Notes: generated by a model from the letters alone, not told the origin. Positions 42,020 to 50,872 are shown, numbered from the stretch's first letter. The stretch: DNA of 64,000 bases from an uncultured Clostridia bacterium (GCA_934234035.1 CAKQHH010000002.1:71203-135202), one strand, 5' to 3'. Numbers and translations: made by a program.

Positions 42020-43360
42020 CTACTTATTCTGCTTTTCCGCCCAGAGCTTATCTGCCACCGGATCCCAGTTCTTCGCATAAGCGACGGTCTTTCCGCAAAA
42101 ATGCTCCGCACTTTCCGGAGATTCCAAATCCGTGGAGTGCGCACCGGATTCCTTTACCATTTTCGGCAGTTTGTCCGGATTCTCCAGCATCGGACACGGT
42201 TTCAGATAATTGTCGTTGAACGGCATATTTCTGTGGTATGCCATGAACAACGGACTCTGCATAGCCTCCAGCAATGTTTTTTCCCGAATGTTCGAATCCG
42301 AATAGTGGATGAAGGCACACGGATCGATGTCGCCGTTCGCATTGATGTGAAGGTATCTTCTTCCGCCGGCAATGCATCCGTTAACGTATTCGCCGTCATT
42401 CTGGAAATCGATGATGAACAACGGATTTTCCGCACGATACTTCCGCACGCGGTTCATGGTTTCCACCCGCTGTTCCGGTGTCGGCAGCAGCTCCGGAGAA
42501 GCATCGTTGCCCACCGGCATGTAGTGGAAGAACCAGGTAAAGAAGGCACCCACATCCTTCAAGCTGTCCAGAAATTCCTTCGACGTAATGGATTTGAAGT
42601 TGACACTGGTGTAGCAGCAGGAGAATCCAAACGGAAGCCGGTTGCGGCGAAGAACATCGCAGGCATTCATTACCTTATCGTATACGCCCACGCCTCTTCG
42701 GCTATCTGTCGCCTCACTGAAACCTTCAATCGAAATGCACGGGATAAAATTCTTCACCCGAAGCATCTCTTCGGCAAATTCATCATCGATCAGCGTGCCG
42801 TTTGTAAAAGCAAGAATTACGCAGTCATCGTGTTTCTCGCAAAGCTTGATGATATCCTTCTTTCGTACCATCGGCTCTCCGCCGGTCAGAAGATAGAAGT
42901 ACACGCCCATATTCTTTCCCTGACACATGATGTCGTCCAGTTCTTCAAAAGACAGGTTCAGCTTATTGCCGTATTCCGCCGCCCAGCAACCGGTGCAGTG
43001 CAGGTTGCAGGCACTGGTGGGATCCATCAGAATTGCCCACGGAATATTGCAGTCCAATTTGTTTCTGAGTTCATCTTCTCTCTTCCATCCGGCCAGGCAT
43101 GCGTTCAAGAAAAAATTTCCCAGAAGTGTCTTTGCTACATCCGGATTGATGTCGTTGATAATATGGGTAATATACTTCTGATAAGGACTGTTCTTATCCT
43201 CCAGTTCTTTCCGAATTGCTCTTCTCGCGCCGACAAAATCGTTTCCCGCAAACTTATCTGCCCAGTCCATAATCTTCATAAGATTCTTATCCGGATCCTT
43301 ATATGCCATATCAATCGCCCGATCCAGACCAAATTGTTCTAATGAATGTACGAGTTTCAT
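42020..43360 (-). CDS. Radical SAM protein
   Basis: A 446-residue enzyme with the [4Fe-4S]-SAM motif CX3CX2C at C118, C122 and C125 (SACNLHCTGCWA), the GGEP motif (LLTGGEPMVRK) and later barrel features (ILAFTNGTLID, ISIEGFSE). About 100 residues precede the barrel. The C-terminal part has CIAGGRRYLHINANGDIDPCAFIHYSDSNI, quoted in part, with scattered cysteines like an incomplete SPASM/twitch domain (also ...CPMLENP and HFCGKTVAYA). AGGAGG precedes the ATG. The substrate is unknown. It stands inside the allantoin island but with separate control. Confidence 0.85.
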   Translation of the reverse strand: MKLVHSLEQFGLDRAIDMAYKDPDKNLMKIMDWADKFAGNDFVGARRAIRKELEDKNSPYQKYITHIINDINPDVAKTLLGNFFLNACLAGWKREDELRNKLDCNIPWAILMDPTSACNLHCTGCWAAEYGNKLNLSFEELDDIMCQGKNMGVYFYLLTGGEPMVRKKDIIKLCEKHDDCVILAFTNGTLIDDEFAEEMLRVKNFIPCISIEGFSEATDSRRGVGVYDKVMNACDVLRRNRLPFGFSCCYTSVNFKSITSKEFLDSLKDVGAFFTWFFHYMPVGNDASPELLPTPEQRVETMNRVRKYRAENPLFIIDFQNDGEYVNGCIAGGRRYLHINANGDIDPCAFIHYSDSNIREKTLLEAMQSPLFMAYHRNMPFNDNYLKPCPMLENPDKLPKMVKESGAHSTDLESPESAEHFCGKTVAYAKNWDPVADKLWAEKQNK

Positions 43361-43451
43361 GATTTCTACCTCCTAGCAGTTCTTTTGATAATTCTCTTAT
43401 CTCTTGTCATGATTCTATCGCACTTTATCATTAATTTAACTAGACAAAAAA

Positions 43452-43481
43452 GTGAAAGTGTTCGAATTCGAACACTTTCAC
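43452..43481. repeat. Perfect 30-bp palindrome
   Basis: Two 15-base halves (GTGAAAGTGTTCGAA and its complement) with no break. On the minus strand it is followed by TTTTTT. It lies 92 bp before the radical SAM start and directly behind the permease terminator. It may be a second terminator or an operator. Confidence 0.85.
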
Positions 43482-43493
43482 CCAAATTGCCTA

Positions 43494-43528
43494 AAAAGGC
43501 CACCGCATAACCATGCGATAGCCTTTTT
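43494..43528 (-). terminator. Terminator of first NCS1 permease gene
   Basis: AAAAAGGC / GCCTTTTT outer arms and CGCAT/ATGCG inner arms, 50 bases beyond the permease stop. Confidence 0.8.
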
Positions 43529-43577
43529 CGGGTTGCAGATTTCTCTGCAGGTGTATGAAAAAATGATTTTTGATGGC

Positions 43578-44951
43578 TTACTTTTTCTCCAAGACGGTTC
43601 CCTTACGGAATCCTTCTACAGATTTCATGTTCTTCATCAGCAGATAATATACGATGCCGGTCGGAATCGTCGCCGTGAAGAAGGACAGGTCTACGTTCAG
43701 CAGTCCGATTACCGCACCGATTACAGTAGCGATAATTGCTGCCATGTTCACTCCCTTCTTGGATCCGTTGTCGTCATACAAATCTTCCAGCTGCTCTTCG
43801 GTAAACTTTCTTCTGTGCAGAATGAAGAAGTCCACAATCAGAACGGCAAAGATTGGAGCGAAGAATGCGGAATAGATCTTAACAAACAGGGACAGACCTG
43901 CTGCAGAACTATCGTTGGTCAGAATCCATGGGCATGTTGCAACTGCCAGGATACCGATCAGGATAACCGCTGTCTTGTGCTTTATCTTGAAGGTGTCCAT
44001 GAATACGTATGCCGGCGGAATAACGTTACTTGCCAGGTTGGTGGACAGCTGTGCAAAGATGATGAATGCCAGTGTTACAACCAGGATCGCTTTGTTGTCT
44101 ACCATTTCAGCAAATGCGTTAATCGGGTTTGCGATACCGGTTGCAGTGGAAGCCATCGCACCGATGATTCCCAGCATTACGGTAGCCGGTACCATTGCCA
44201 TGAAGTAAGAGAATCCTCTTACCGGAGCGCTGTAGCCCTGCTTCATCTCTCTGGAGTAGTCCGAAGCGTTCAGCATTACGGTTGTACTGTTTCCAAAGAA
44301 TGCGATGATTGCAGCAACAAACGGCAGACCCCAAGTTCCGGACTTGTTCATCAGGTTCGTGGAAATCACATCCCACTGTGTGGTCAGGCAGATGTACAGC
44401 AGATAAATCATTGCGAAAACGATTACGGTTCCGCCGATGTTTCCAACCCACTTTGCACCCTGGAATCCCTTGATGGACAGCAGAATCTGTACCACCTGGA
44501 ATACGATGAACCACAGCCAAATATTGTCATAACCGAAAATCAATTTAACGATGTTGTTGATTGCGGCACCACCCAGCCATGTCTGGTATCCGTACCATAC
44601 GATAGCCGGAAGACCTCTCAGCATAGACGGAAGGATGTTGCCCTTCGTTCCATATGCACTCTTTAAGTGAACGGAATACGGTGCACCGGTGGTGTAACCG
44701 AACTGGTCGTTCATTGCGATACCGATTACCAAAATAGTGGAACCGATCAGCACTGCCAGGAAGAGCTGCAGGAGGTTCAGTCCTGTCTCCATCTGCGCGG
44801 ATCCCATTGCCAGTGTGCCGATGGAAATACATCCACCCAGCCACAGCATGGTGTTGGATCCCCAATTCATCGTTCTCTTTTCCCAAGGAATCGGGCGAAT
44901 GCTGTCGTCCTGTTTCTTCTGGACAACTTCCTGATTCTTTTCGTTGCTCAT
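43578..44951 (-). CDS. NCS1-family allantoin/nucleobase permease 1
   Basis: A 457-residue, twelve-helix cation symporter of the NCS1 family. Marks: NWGSNTMLWLGGCISIGTLAMG (quoted in part) in helix 1, PSMLRGLPAIVWYGYQTWLGG in the substrate region, NASDYSREM and LASNVIPPAYVF. Family members carry allantoin, hydantoins, uracil, cytosine or purines. It lies 65 bp after an allantoinase gene, so allantoin or a related hydantoin is the likely cargo. Confidence 0.88.
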   Translation of the reverse strand: MSNEKNQEVVQKKQDDSIRPIPWEKRTMNWGSNTMLWLGGCISIGTLAMGSAQMETGLNLLQLFLAVLIGSTILVIGIAMNDQFGYTTGAPYSVHLKSAYGTKGNILPSMLRGLPAIVWYGYQTWLGGAAINNIVKLIFGYDNIWLWFIVFQVVQILLSIKGFQGAKWVGNIGGTVIVFAMIYLLYICLTTQWDVISTNLMNKSGTWGLPFVAAIIAFFGNSTTVMLNASDYSREMKQGYSAPVRGFSYFMAMVPATVMLGIIGAMASTATGIANPINAFAEMVDNKAILVVTLAFIIFAQLSTNLASNVIPPAYVFMDTFKIKHKTAVILIGILAVATCPWILTNDSSAAGLSLFVKIYSAFFAPIFAVLIVDFFILHRRKFTEEQLEDLYDDNGSKKGVNMAAIIATVIGAVIGLLNVDLSFFTATIPTGIVYYLLMKNMKSVEGFRKGTVLEKK

Positions 44952-45016
44952 TACTTAATCTCCTCAAATAAAATCATACATATTTAATTTCCGTTCTCCG
45001 AAAGGAAATCGGTAAA

Positions 45017-46420
45017 TTACTGAATCGGTGTTACGTACTCGCCGTAGCCGTTTGCTTCTTCCAGATACTTGCCATCCTTCGCAACTACCCGGCCGCGGAT
45101 AATGGTGCAGGTCGGTGCACCCTTGCCTTCGAAACCGTCGAAGCAGCTCACGTGACCCTTTGTGTACAGCTTATCCTGTTCGCACTTCCATGCTTTTTCC
45201 GGATCCAGAATTACAACGTCGCCGTCAAATCCCAGTTCAAACGCACCCTTGCGTCCGTAGAATCCGAAAATCTTCGCCGGGTTGTAGTCCATGACCTTTG
45301 CGATCAGCGTTGGACTCAGATTTTTCTGATGAACTACCATGTCGAACATCATCGGCAGGAAGTACTGAATGGAGTTCAGACCGCCCCATGCCTTCCAGAT
45401 GTCTCTGGTCTCATTGTCCTTTTCCTCATCGGCTGCCGGAGAGTGGTCACTGCCGACACAGGACAGGGTTCCGTCCAGAACGTAATCCCACAGCTTCTCC
45501 ATATCCTCTTTCTTTCTCATCGGAGGAGTGCACTTTGCCGGAGCTCCTTTTTCAAAAACGAAATCTTCGGTGAGTCCCAGGTAGTGCGGGCAAGTCTCTG
45601 CGGTAATCGGCAGACCTTCGTGCTGCGCATCCTTGACTACCTGCGCAACCATCGGATGGCTGACGTGACAAATGTGAACTCTGCCGCCGGTGGCTCTTGC
45701 CATATCGATGACATTCTTTGTTGCTACATACTCGGTCCATACATCGTGGGAATCCAGGAATGCACGGATTTTTTCATCTCTGCTCAGACCTTCCTTTGCC
45801 TTCGCTTCTTTTTCCATTTCCAGAACCTGGCCGTACTCTTCGCAGTGGAAACCGCACAGCGCATTGTATGGTTTCAGGATTTCCAGCGCCTTCCGAACAT
45901 TACCCAGATTCACGGTCGGGAACAGCGGTCCGTTCGGGCAGGTAAATCCCTTAAATGCGGCAACGCCCAGCTTCTGAAGATCTTCCAGATCTGCCATATT
46001 ATTTTTTACCGAATCCGGTGCATCATCGAAATCTCCTACCAGACCACCCCAAAGGCCGAAGTCCACATAGGAATGCTTGCTGATTTTGCCCATCTTCATA
46101 TCAAAAATTTCTTTGTTCATCAGAGATGGATCGTTATTAAGCGGCATATCGATTAACGTGGTGCAGCCCGCAGCAACTGCGGCTCTGGAACCGGTTTCGA
46201 AATCTTCTCTGTACTCAAATCCCGGCTCATTCAGATGCGCATGGCAATCGATGATTCCCGGGAACACCAGGTTTCCCTCTGCATCGATTACTTCTTTTGC
46301 ATCCACTTCCGTGCCCGGTGCCAGGAATGCTGCATACTTTCCATCCTGAATGGCGATTTCCGCCTCAAAGATACGGTCCGGTGTTACGAGACGACCGTTT
46401 TTGATTAAAAGATCATACAT
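45017..46420 (-). CDS. allB: Allantoinase 1
   Basis: A 467-residue cyclic amidohydrolase opening the hydantoin ring of allantoin to allantoate. Binuclear metal site: DCHAHLNEPG (HxH), AAFKGFTCPNG (carbamylated Lys), CGFHCEEYG (His), HICHVSHP (His) and GSDHSPAADE (Asp). CPHYLGL, AKCTPPMR and WGGLNSIQ match AllB rather than dihydroorotase or dihydropyrimidinase. It has its own promoter/operator region (46463-46500) and is co-transcribed with permease 1. Confidence 0.9.
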   Translation of the reverse strand: MYDLLIKNGRLVTPDRIFEAEIAIQDGKYAAFLAPGTEVDAKEVIDAEGNLVFPGIIDCHAHLNEPGFEYREDFETGSRAAVAAGCTTLIDMPLNNDPSLMNKEIFDMKMGKISKHSYVDFGLWGGLVGDFDDAPDSVKNNMADLEDLQKLGVAAFKGFTCPNGPLFPTVNLGNVRKALEILKPYNALCGFHCEEYGQVLEMEKEAKAKEGLSRDEKIRAFLDSHDVWTEYVATKNVIDMARATGGRVHICHVSHPMVAQVVKDAQHEGLPITAETCPHYLGLTEDFVFEKGAPAKCTPPMRKKEDMEKLWDYVLDGTLSCVGSDHSPAADEEKDNETRDIWKAWGGLNSIQYFLPMMFDMVVHQKNLSPTLIAKVMDYNPAKIFGFYGRKGAFELGFDGDVVILDPEKAWKCEQDKLYTKGHVSCFDGFEGKGAPTCTIIRGRVVAKDGKYLEEANGYGEYVTPIQ

Positions 46421-46462
46421 ATTATCTCTCCTTCTATTAATTCTGAAATCGGAATTAATATC

Positions 46463-46500
46463 TTTTTAATAGGGGTTAAAATTTTGGTCAACCCATATTT
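46463..46500 (-). promoter_or_regulatory. Allantoinase-1 promoter with candidate operator C
   Basis: Palindrome AAATTTTGGT-CA-ACCCATATTT at 46479-46500 (8 of 10 arm pairs). On the minus strand it embeds TTGACC (46491-46486), with TAAAAA 17 bases further on (46468-46463). The rest of the 46501-46725 stretch is AT-rich with no credible gene. Confidence 0.62.
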
Positions 46501-46725
46501 AAACAATTTCACATAAATAATACATGAATTACATATTGAATGCAATACCTAAAAAGCTTTCCTTTTCATACAATTCGTTTTCTCTTTTTAAAGCAATAGT
46601 TTCATTATTGAATTCTTTTAATAATTCGTTTTTTCAATATCTATCATCGGTTTTAGTCGTTCCTGTAATAGTGAATCTACAAATTATGGTGTTAGGTCAT
46701 TGTTATTGGTATTATAATTAATTAT

Positions 46726-46767
46726 AACGAAAACAGCTATGAACGCGAATTCATAGCTGTTTTCGTT
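46726..46767 (-). terminator. Terminator after second NCS1 permease
   Basis: 18-bp perfect stem AACGAAAACAGCTATGAA with its complement, loop of six, 55 bases past the permease-2 stop; the 3' arm is T-rich in both directions. Confidence 0.75.
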
Positions 46768-46821
46768 TTGGGGGAGTTTTTTACAGCCCCTTCTTAATAT
46801 GTGTCAAATGCCTATGGATGT

Positions 46822-48183
46822 CTATTTGTCAAAGATGGTTCCGGTACGGAACGGAGCCGCACTCTTCATCACCTTCATCAGAATGTAGTATACAACTCCG
46901 GTCGGAATCAGGCTGACATACCAGGACAAATCCATTACGAATACGGAGGTCAGAGATCCCAGGACGATAGCGATTACTGCCGCCCAGTTGATGCCCTTGA
47001 ACGGACCTTCCTTGTCATACATCATGTTGATGTCCAGCTGACTCTTTCTGAGAATGTAGTAGTCTACCACCATTACGGCGAAGATCGGTCCCAGGAATGC
47101 AGAGTAGAACTTGGTGAACAGGGACAGTCCGGCAGCGGAGTCCGCAGTTACCAGCTTCCACGGCATTACGCATACGGAAAGGATACCAACCAGAACGGTT
47201 GCGTGAGTCCACTTCATCTTGAAGGACTCCATCAGAACGTATGCCGGCGGAACGATGTTGTTCAGTACGTTTGTCGTAACCTGTGCAAATGCGATGAACA
47301 AGAGGGTTACAACAGTCAGGAACTTGCTTCCCATGGTTGTGGAGAATACAACGACAGGATCGGAGTTTCCGGTTGCAGCGGTTACCAGCAATCCAATCAG
47401 ACCCATGAACAGGGTTACCGGAAGAATTGCGACAGCATAGATGCTTCCGGTTTTAACAGAATGGATTTCATCCTTCAGATTTCTGGAATAGTCCGAAGCA
47501 TTGATGATCATTGTGGAGTAGATTCCCAGGAAGGATGTGGTCGCTGCCCAGAAAGGCATTCCCCAAGTTCCCTTAATTCCGGCGAAGGAAGCGCTGATAT
47601 CTACTGCGAACTTCGTATTTACAATGTACAGCATGTACGCAAGAATTGCCACGATGAATACGCAGGAGAAGTTCTCCAGCCATTTGATTCCGTGGAATCC
47701 CTTAATTGCCAGGGAAACCTGCAGAATGGTGAACAGTGCAAAGATCACCGGAAGATTGTCGAATCCCCACAGAATCTTGAAGCAGCTGTTGATGGCACCG
47801 GCGCCAACCCAAGACTGGAAGCCGAACCATACAATTGCCGGAAGACCACGCAGCACGCCAGGTATTTTTACGCCGGCGGTACCGAACGAGGATCTCAGCT
47901 GAACGATATATGGAATTCCATACTTGTGTCCGCAGTTACCGATCAAAACCAGCGCAACGGCGATTACCAGACAGCCGATTGCCATGGCGAGAATTGCCTG
48001 GGTAATGGTCAGCACACCGATTAGGCTGGCACCCATAGAAAAGGTTCCGATGGATACACAACCGCCCAGGAAAGACGCGGTGTAGGACAGGGAACCCATG
48101 ATTCTCTCCTTGGTCGGCTGCAAATCCTCATTGACATTTGCAACCAGCTCCGGGTTCAAATTCTTGTTTTCTACAATACTCAT
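46822..48183 (-). CDS. NCS1-family allantoin/nucleobase permease 2
   Basis: A 453-residue paralogue of the permease at 43578. It shares SYTASFLGGCVSIGTFSMGASL-type helix 1 (quoted in part), LRGLPAIVWFGFQSWVGAGAIN, NASDYSRNL and NNIVPPAYVLMESFKMK. It starts 33 bp after allantoinase 2. Differences at the substrate region (WFGFQSW versus WYGYQTW) suggest a related but perhaps distinct cargo or affinity. Confidence 0.88.
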   Translation of the reverse strand: MSIVENKNLNPELVANVNEDLQPTKERIMGSLSYTASFLGGCVSIGTFSMGASLIGVLTITQAILAMAIGCLVIAVALVLIGNCGHKYGIPYIVQLRSSFGTAGVKIPGVLRGLPAIVWFGFQSWVGAGAINSCFKILWGFDNLPVIFALFTILQVSLAIKGFHGIKWLENFSCVFIVAILAYMLYIVNTKFAVDISASFAGIKGTWGMPFWAATTSFLGIYSTMIINASDYSRNLKDEIHSVKTGSIYAVAILPVTLFMGLIGLLVTAATGNSDPVVVFSTTMGSKFLTVVTLLFIAFAQVTTNVLNNIVPPAYVLMESFKMKWTHATVLVGILSVCVMPWKLVTADSAAGLSLFTKFYSAFLGPIFAVMVVDYYILRKSQLDINMMYDKEGPFKGINWAAVIAIVLGSLTSVFVMDLSWYVSLIPTGVVYYILMKVMKSAAPFRTGTIFDK

Positions 48184-48216
48184 ACTTTAAATCTCCTTAA
48201 TTAATATCATCAAATC

Positions 48217-49590
48217 CTAGCGGATTCGCTTAACCAGTTCACCGGTGCCCTTTGCACCAACAACTTTTCCGTCCTCTGCCATCACATTTCCTCTCAGGAT
48301 GGTGCATACCGGCAGGCCCTGGCCCTTCAGACCAACGAATGCGGAAATCGGATTCACATAGAGCAGGGAGTCTGCGGTGATTTCCCATTCTTTGTCCGGA
48401 TCGATGATTACCAGGTCGGCATCGAAGCCCGGCTTGATATCACCCTTCTTGCCGTAGAGTCCAAATGCCTCTGCCGGAAGTTTTGCCCAAGCGTTTGCGA
48501 GAGCGCAAGGATCAACGCCTCTCTTCACAACGCCTTCGGAGAAGATGGCCTGTACGCAGCTCTGAATTCCGCTGATTCCTCCCCATACATCGAATACGTT
48601 TTCGATTTTGTTTCCGAGAATCTCGTTGAACTTCTCGTCATAAGAGCATGGCGAGTGGTCGGATGCCAGTCCGGCAAACGTTCCGTTCTCAACATACTCC
48701 CACATTCCTTCGCGAGCGTCCTCCGAACGAAGCGGCGGTGCGCATTTGAACATCGGACCGTTGTCCAGAGTATCCTGATCCACGAAGGTCAGGTAATGAC
48801 CGCAGGTTTCCGCAGAAATCGGATAACCTTCCATCTGAGCTTCAAATACCTTTTCGGCTACTGCCGGGTGGCTGATGTGGCAGATGTGTACACGGCACTC
48901 CAGCTCTTCTGCCATGGCGATGACCGCTTCAGTGGCAACCATTTCAGCGGCAACAGTTCTGGAATCCAGGAATCCCTGCCAATCCAGTCTGCCGGCTTCC
49001 TTCATTGCCTTTTCGCCTTCTTTAATCATGCTGTAGTCTTCGCAATGGAATCCGGCCATTCCGCCAAATCCCTTGATAATCTTCATTGCTTCGTATGCCT
49101 GTCCGTATGTCAGGGAAGCGTAATCCGGGGATACCGGTCCCAGGAAGGACTTAAACGCTACAACGCCCTTCTCATCCAATGCTTCCAGCTGATCGAAGTT
49201 ATCCGGAACAAGTCCGCCCCAGAAACAATAGTCTGAGTATGCATTCGGGCTAACCTTTGCTTCCTTCTTGTCGAAGAGCTCCGGTGTGGTCAACGCCGGC
49301 TCGTTCTGAAGCGGCATGTCGATTACTGTGGTATATCCTCCCAGAATCGCCGCTGCCGTACCGTGCTCGTAGTCTTCTCTCCATTCATATCCCGGATCGT
49401 TCAAGTGTGCGTGAGTGTCGATTGCGCCCGGGAATACGAACTTACCCTGTGCATCGATTACTCGAGTGGCTTCCGGTTCTTCACCGACTGCCAGGATTGC
49501 CGCGATTTTTCCATCCTTTACCGCAACATTTCCTTCCTGTACCAGCTCCGGTGTTACCAGCTTACCGTTTTTAATCAGCAGATCATACAT
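48217..49590 (-). CDS. allB: Allantoinase 2
   Basis: A 457-residue paralogue with a full metal site: DTHAHLNDPG (HxH), VVAFKSFLGPVSPDY (Lys), AGFHCEDYS (His), HICHISHP (His) and ASDHSPCSYDE (Asp). CGHYLTF, FKCAPPLR and WGGISGIQSC match AllB closely. It differs from allantoinase 1 around the carbamylated lysine (FKSFLGPVS against FKGFTCPNG), which lines the active site, so specificity may differ. Its upstream region carries the best palindrome of the island. Confidence 0.9.
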   Translation of the reverse strand: MYDLLIKNGKLVTPELVQEGNVAVKDGKIAAILAVGEEPEATRVIDAQGKFVFPGAIDTHAHLNDPGYEWREDYEHGTAAAILGGYTTVIDMPLQNEPALTTPELFDKKEAKVSPNAYSDYCFWGGLVPDNFDQLEALDEKGVVAFKSFLGPVSPDYASLTYGQAYEAMKIIKGFGGMAGFHCEDYSMIKEGEKAMKEAGRLDWQGFLDSRTVAAEMVATEAVIAMAEELECRVHICHISHPAVAEKVFEAQMEGYPISAETCGHYLTFVDQDTLDNGPMFKCAPPLRSEDAREGMWEYVENGTFAGLASDHSPCSYDEKFNEILGNKIENVFDVWGGISGIQSCVQAIFSEGVVKRGVDPCALANAWAKLPAEAFGLYGKKGDIKPGFDADLVIIDPDKEWEITADSLLYVNPISAFVGLKGQGLPVCTILRGNVMAEDGKVVGAKGTGELVKRIR

Positions 49591-49689
49591 AATACAATCC
49601 TCCTTCTAAAAAGATCAATATCTTCAAACTGAATGAGGTCTTCCTCTTTCCCTCATTCGATTTTACCGCCTGTAAAAATTTTCAGCGGA

Positions 49690-49727
49690 CTATTTAAAAA
49701 ATACCAAAATTTGGTCAACCAAATTTT
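49690..49727 (-). promoter_or_regulatory. Allantoinase-2 promoter with perfect operator D
   Basis: A 22-bp palindrome with perfect 10-base arms: AAAATTTGGT (49706-49715), CA, ACCAAATTTT (49718-49727). On the minus strand it embeds TTGACC (49718-49713) with TAAATA 16 bases on (49696-49691). It also lies between allantoinase 2 and the divergent allH, so may act on both. The remaining 49591-49946 gap is AT-rich and holds only the allH leader. Confidence 0.7.
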
Positions 49728-49946
49728 AATTTTTTGATGGTTATATTTTACATGAGTGAATTCGAATAATCAATAGAAATGTGTTATTTTTGTGATATTA
49801 ATCATTCCAAAAAACGAATGCCAGCTTCATATTCCATTAAGTTTTTTTATATTTTGATTTTTCCCCTATGGAATGGTACTATAAACATAGTTGAATTATT
49901 TAAAAAAATCTAACATTACGAAATAAATTGAAAGGGCAATCGCAAC

Positions 49947-50843
49947 ATGAATACTCCTACTCGTATCGATGTATTGAAAACTTCAGATTCGATTCTTCGC
50001 CATTTGAAAAAAATTCGGGAGCACGGCGCCCCTTATCGGGGGCGGGTCCATTCCGTGTATCGGCACACTATCAATCTGCAGTTTCCGGACGGTTTGCTGG
50101 CATTGCAGTGCGCGGATTCTCCCCTGTCGCCCATCAGTCTGACCCTTCCCCTGAACGGAAGTCAGATGGACGCACTATCGGTGACACAGAGCGCTCCTTG
50201 CTTTATTTATCCGGATCATATCGAGATCCACTGCAAGGATTCCCTGATTCTCATTCATGTTGAGCAGACTGCGGATCATTATTCCGCATCCATTTCTGAC
50301 GTCACCATCGGCAGCACGTTTCGTGATTGCATCGGCAAGGTGATTCAGGAATCCGGCAAAAGCGGATTTGCCTACATTTTCAACGATGACCCTCACCTAA
50401 AAGGAGATTTCATTCTCCAGGGTGCCCGGAAGTACCTTCAGGAAACGGAAGAATTTCTGAATAACGAAGAACCGGAAAAGGCCGCCATCTCTTTGGGACG
50501 CATTTTGGGACTTGGGACCGGCTTGACGCCTTCCGGCGATGATTTCCTCTGCGGCGTGCTGGCCATGCTCCGGACGACGGGGCAGGAGAAAAATCCTTTT
50601 ACACGGATGCTTTCCCGCCGGATTCAGCAGAATCTGTTCGCCACCAACGACATCAGCGGCGAATTTCTCCAGTCCGCACTGCGGGGAGAATACAGCGAAC
50701 CGGCGATTCACCTGCTGCAGGCGGCCGATCGCGGAATCGGCGAGATTACCGGCTATGCCAAATCCTTCTTGCACATCGGCCATTCTTCCGGCATCGACAC
50801 CCTGTGCGGAATGCTGTGGGTACTGGACAACTTCGCCCGTTAA
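49947..50843 (+). CDS. allH: AllH, DUF2877 subunit of oxamate carbamoyltransferase
   Basis: A 298-residue DUF2877 protein. The family motif GLGTGLTPSGDDFLCGVL is at about residues 188-205, with GRVHSVYRHTINLQF near the start and IGHSSGIDTLCGM at the end. E. coli AllH (YlbF, about 270 residues) is the third subunit of the AllFGH enzyme. GAAAGGG precedes the ATG by nine bases. It is 12 kb away from allFG and on the other strand, so the three-part enzyme is made from two transcripts here. Confidence 0.88.
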   Translation: MNTPTRIDVLKTSDSILRHLKKIREHGAPYRGRVHSVYRHTINLQFPDGLLALQCADSPLSPISLTLPLNGSQMDALSVTQSAPCFIYPDHIEIHCKDSLILIHVEQTADHYSASISDVTIGSTFRDCIGKVIQESGKSGFAYIFNDDPHLKGDFILQGARKYLQETEEFLNNEEPEKAAISLGRILGLGTGLTPSGDDFLCGVLAMLRTTGQEKNPFTRMLSRRIQQNLFATNDISGEFLQSALRGEYSEPAIHLLQAADRGIGEITGYAKSFLHIGHSSGIDTLCGMLWVLDNFAR

Positions 50844-50872
50844 AGTCGAAATGTGAATTCTTTGTGTTTTTT

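Noticed and set aside
43452-43481. LexA (SOS) box
   Set aside because: The centre is GTTCG-AATT-CGAAC, the inverse order of the Gram-positive CGAAC-N4-GTTCG box.
46524-46721. 65-residue open frame in the gap before the permease-2 terminator
   Set aside because: AT-rich control DNA, no ribosome site, no recognisable features; on the strand opposite to the operons.
43578-49590. Dihydropyrimidinase/pyrimidine-catabolism reading of the two amidohydrolases
   Set aside because: AKC(T/A)PP(M/L)R, WGG(L/I) and the surrounding AllC, AllE and AllD genes favour allantoinase; kept only as a caveat for one paralogue.
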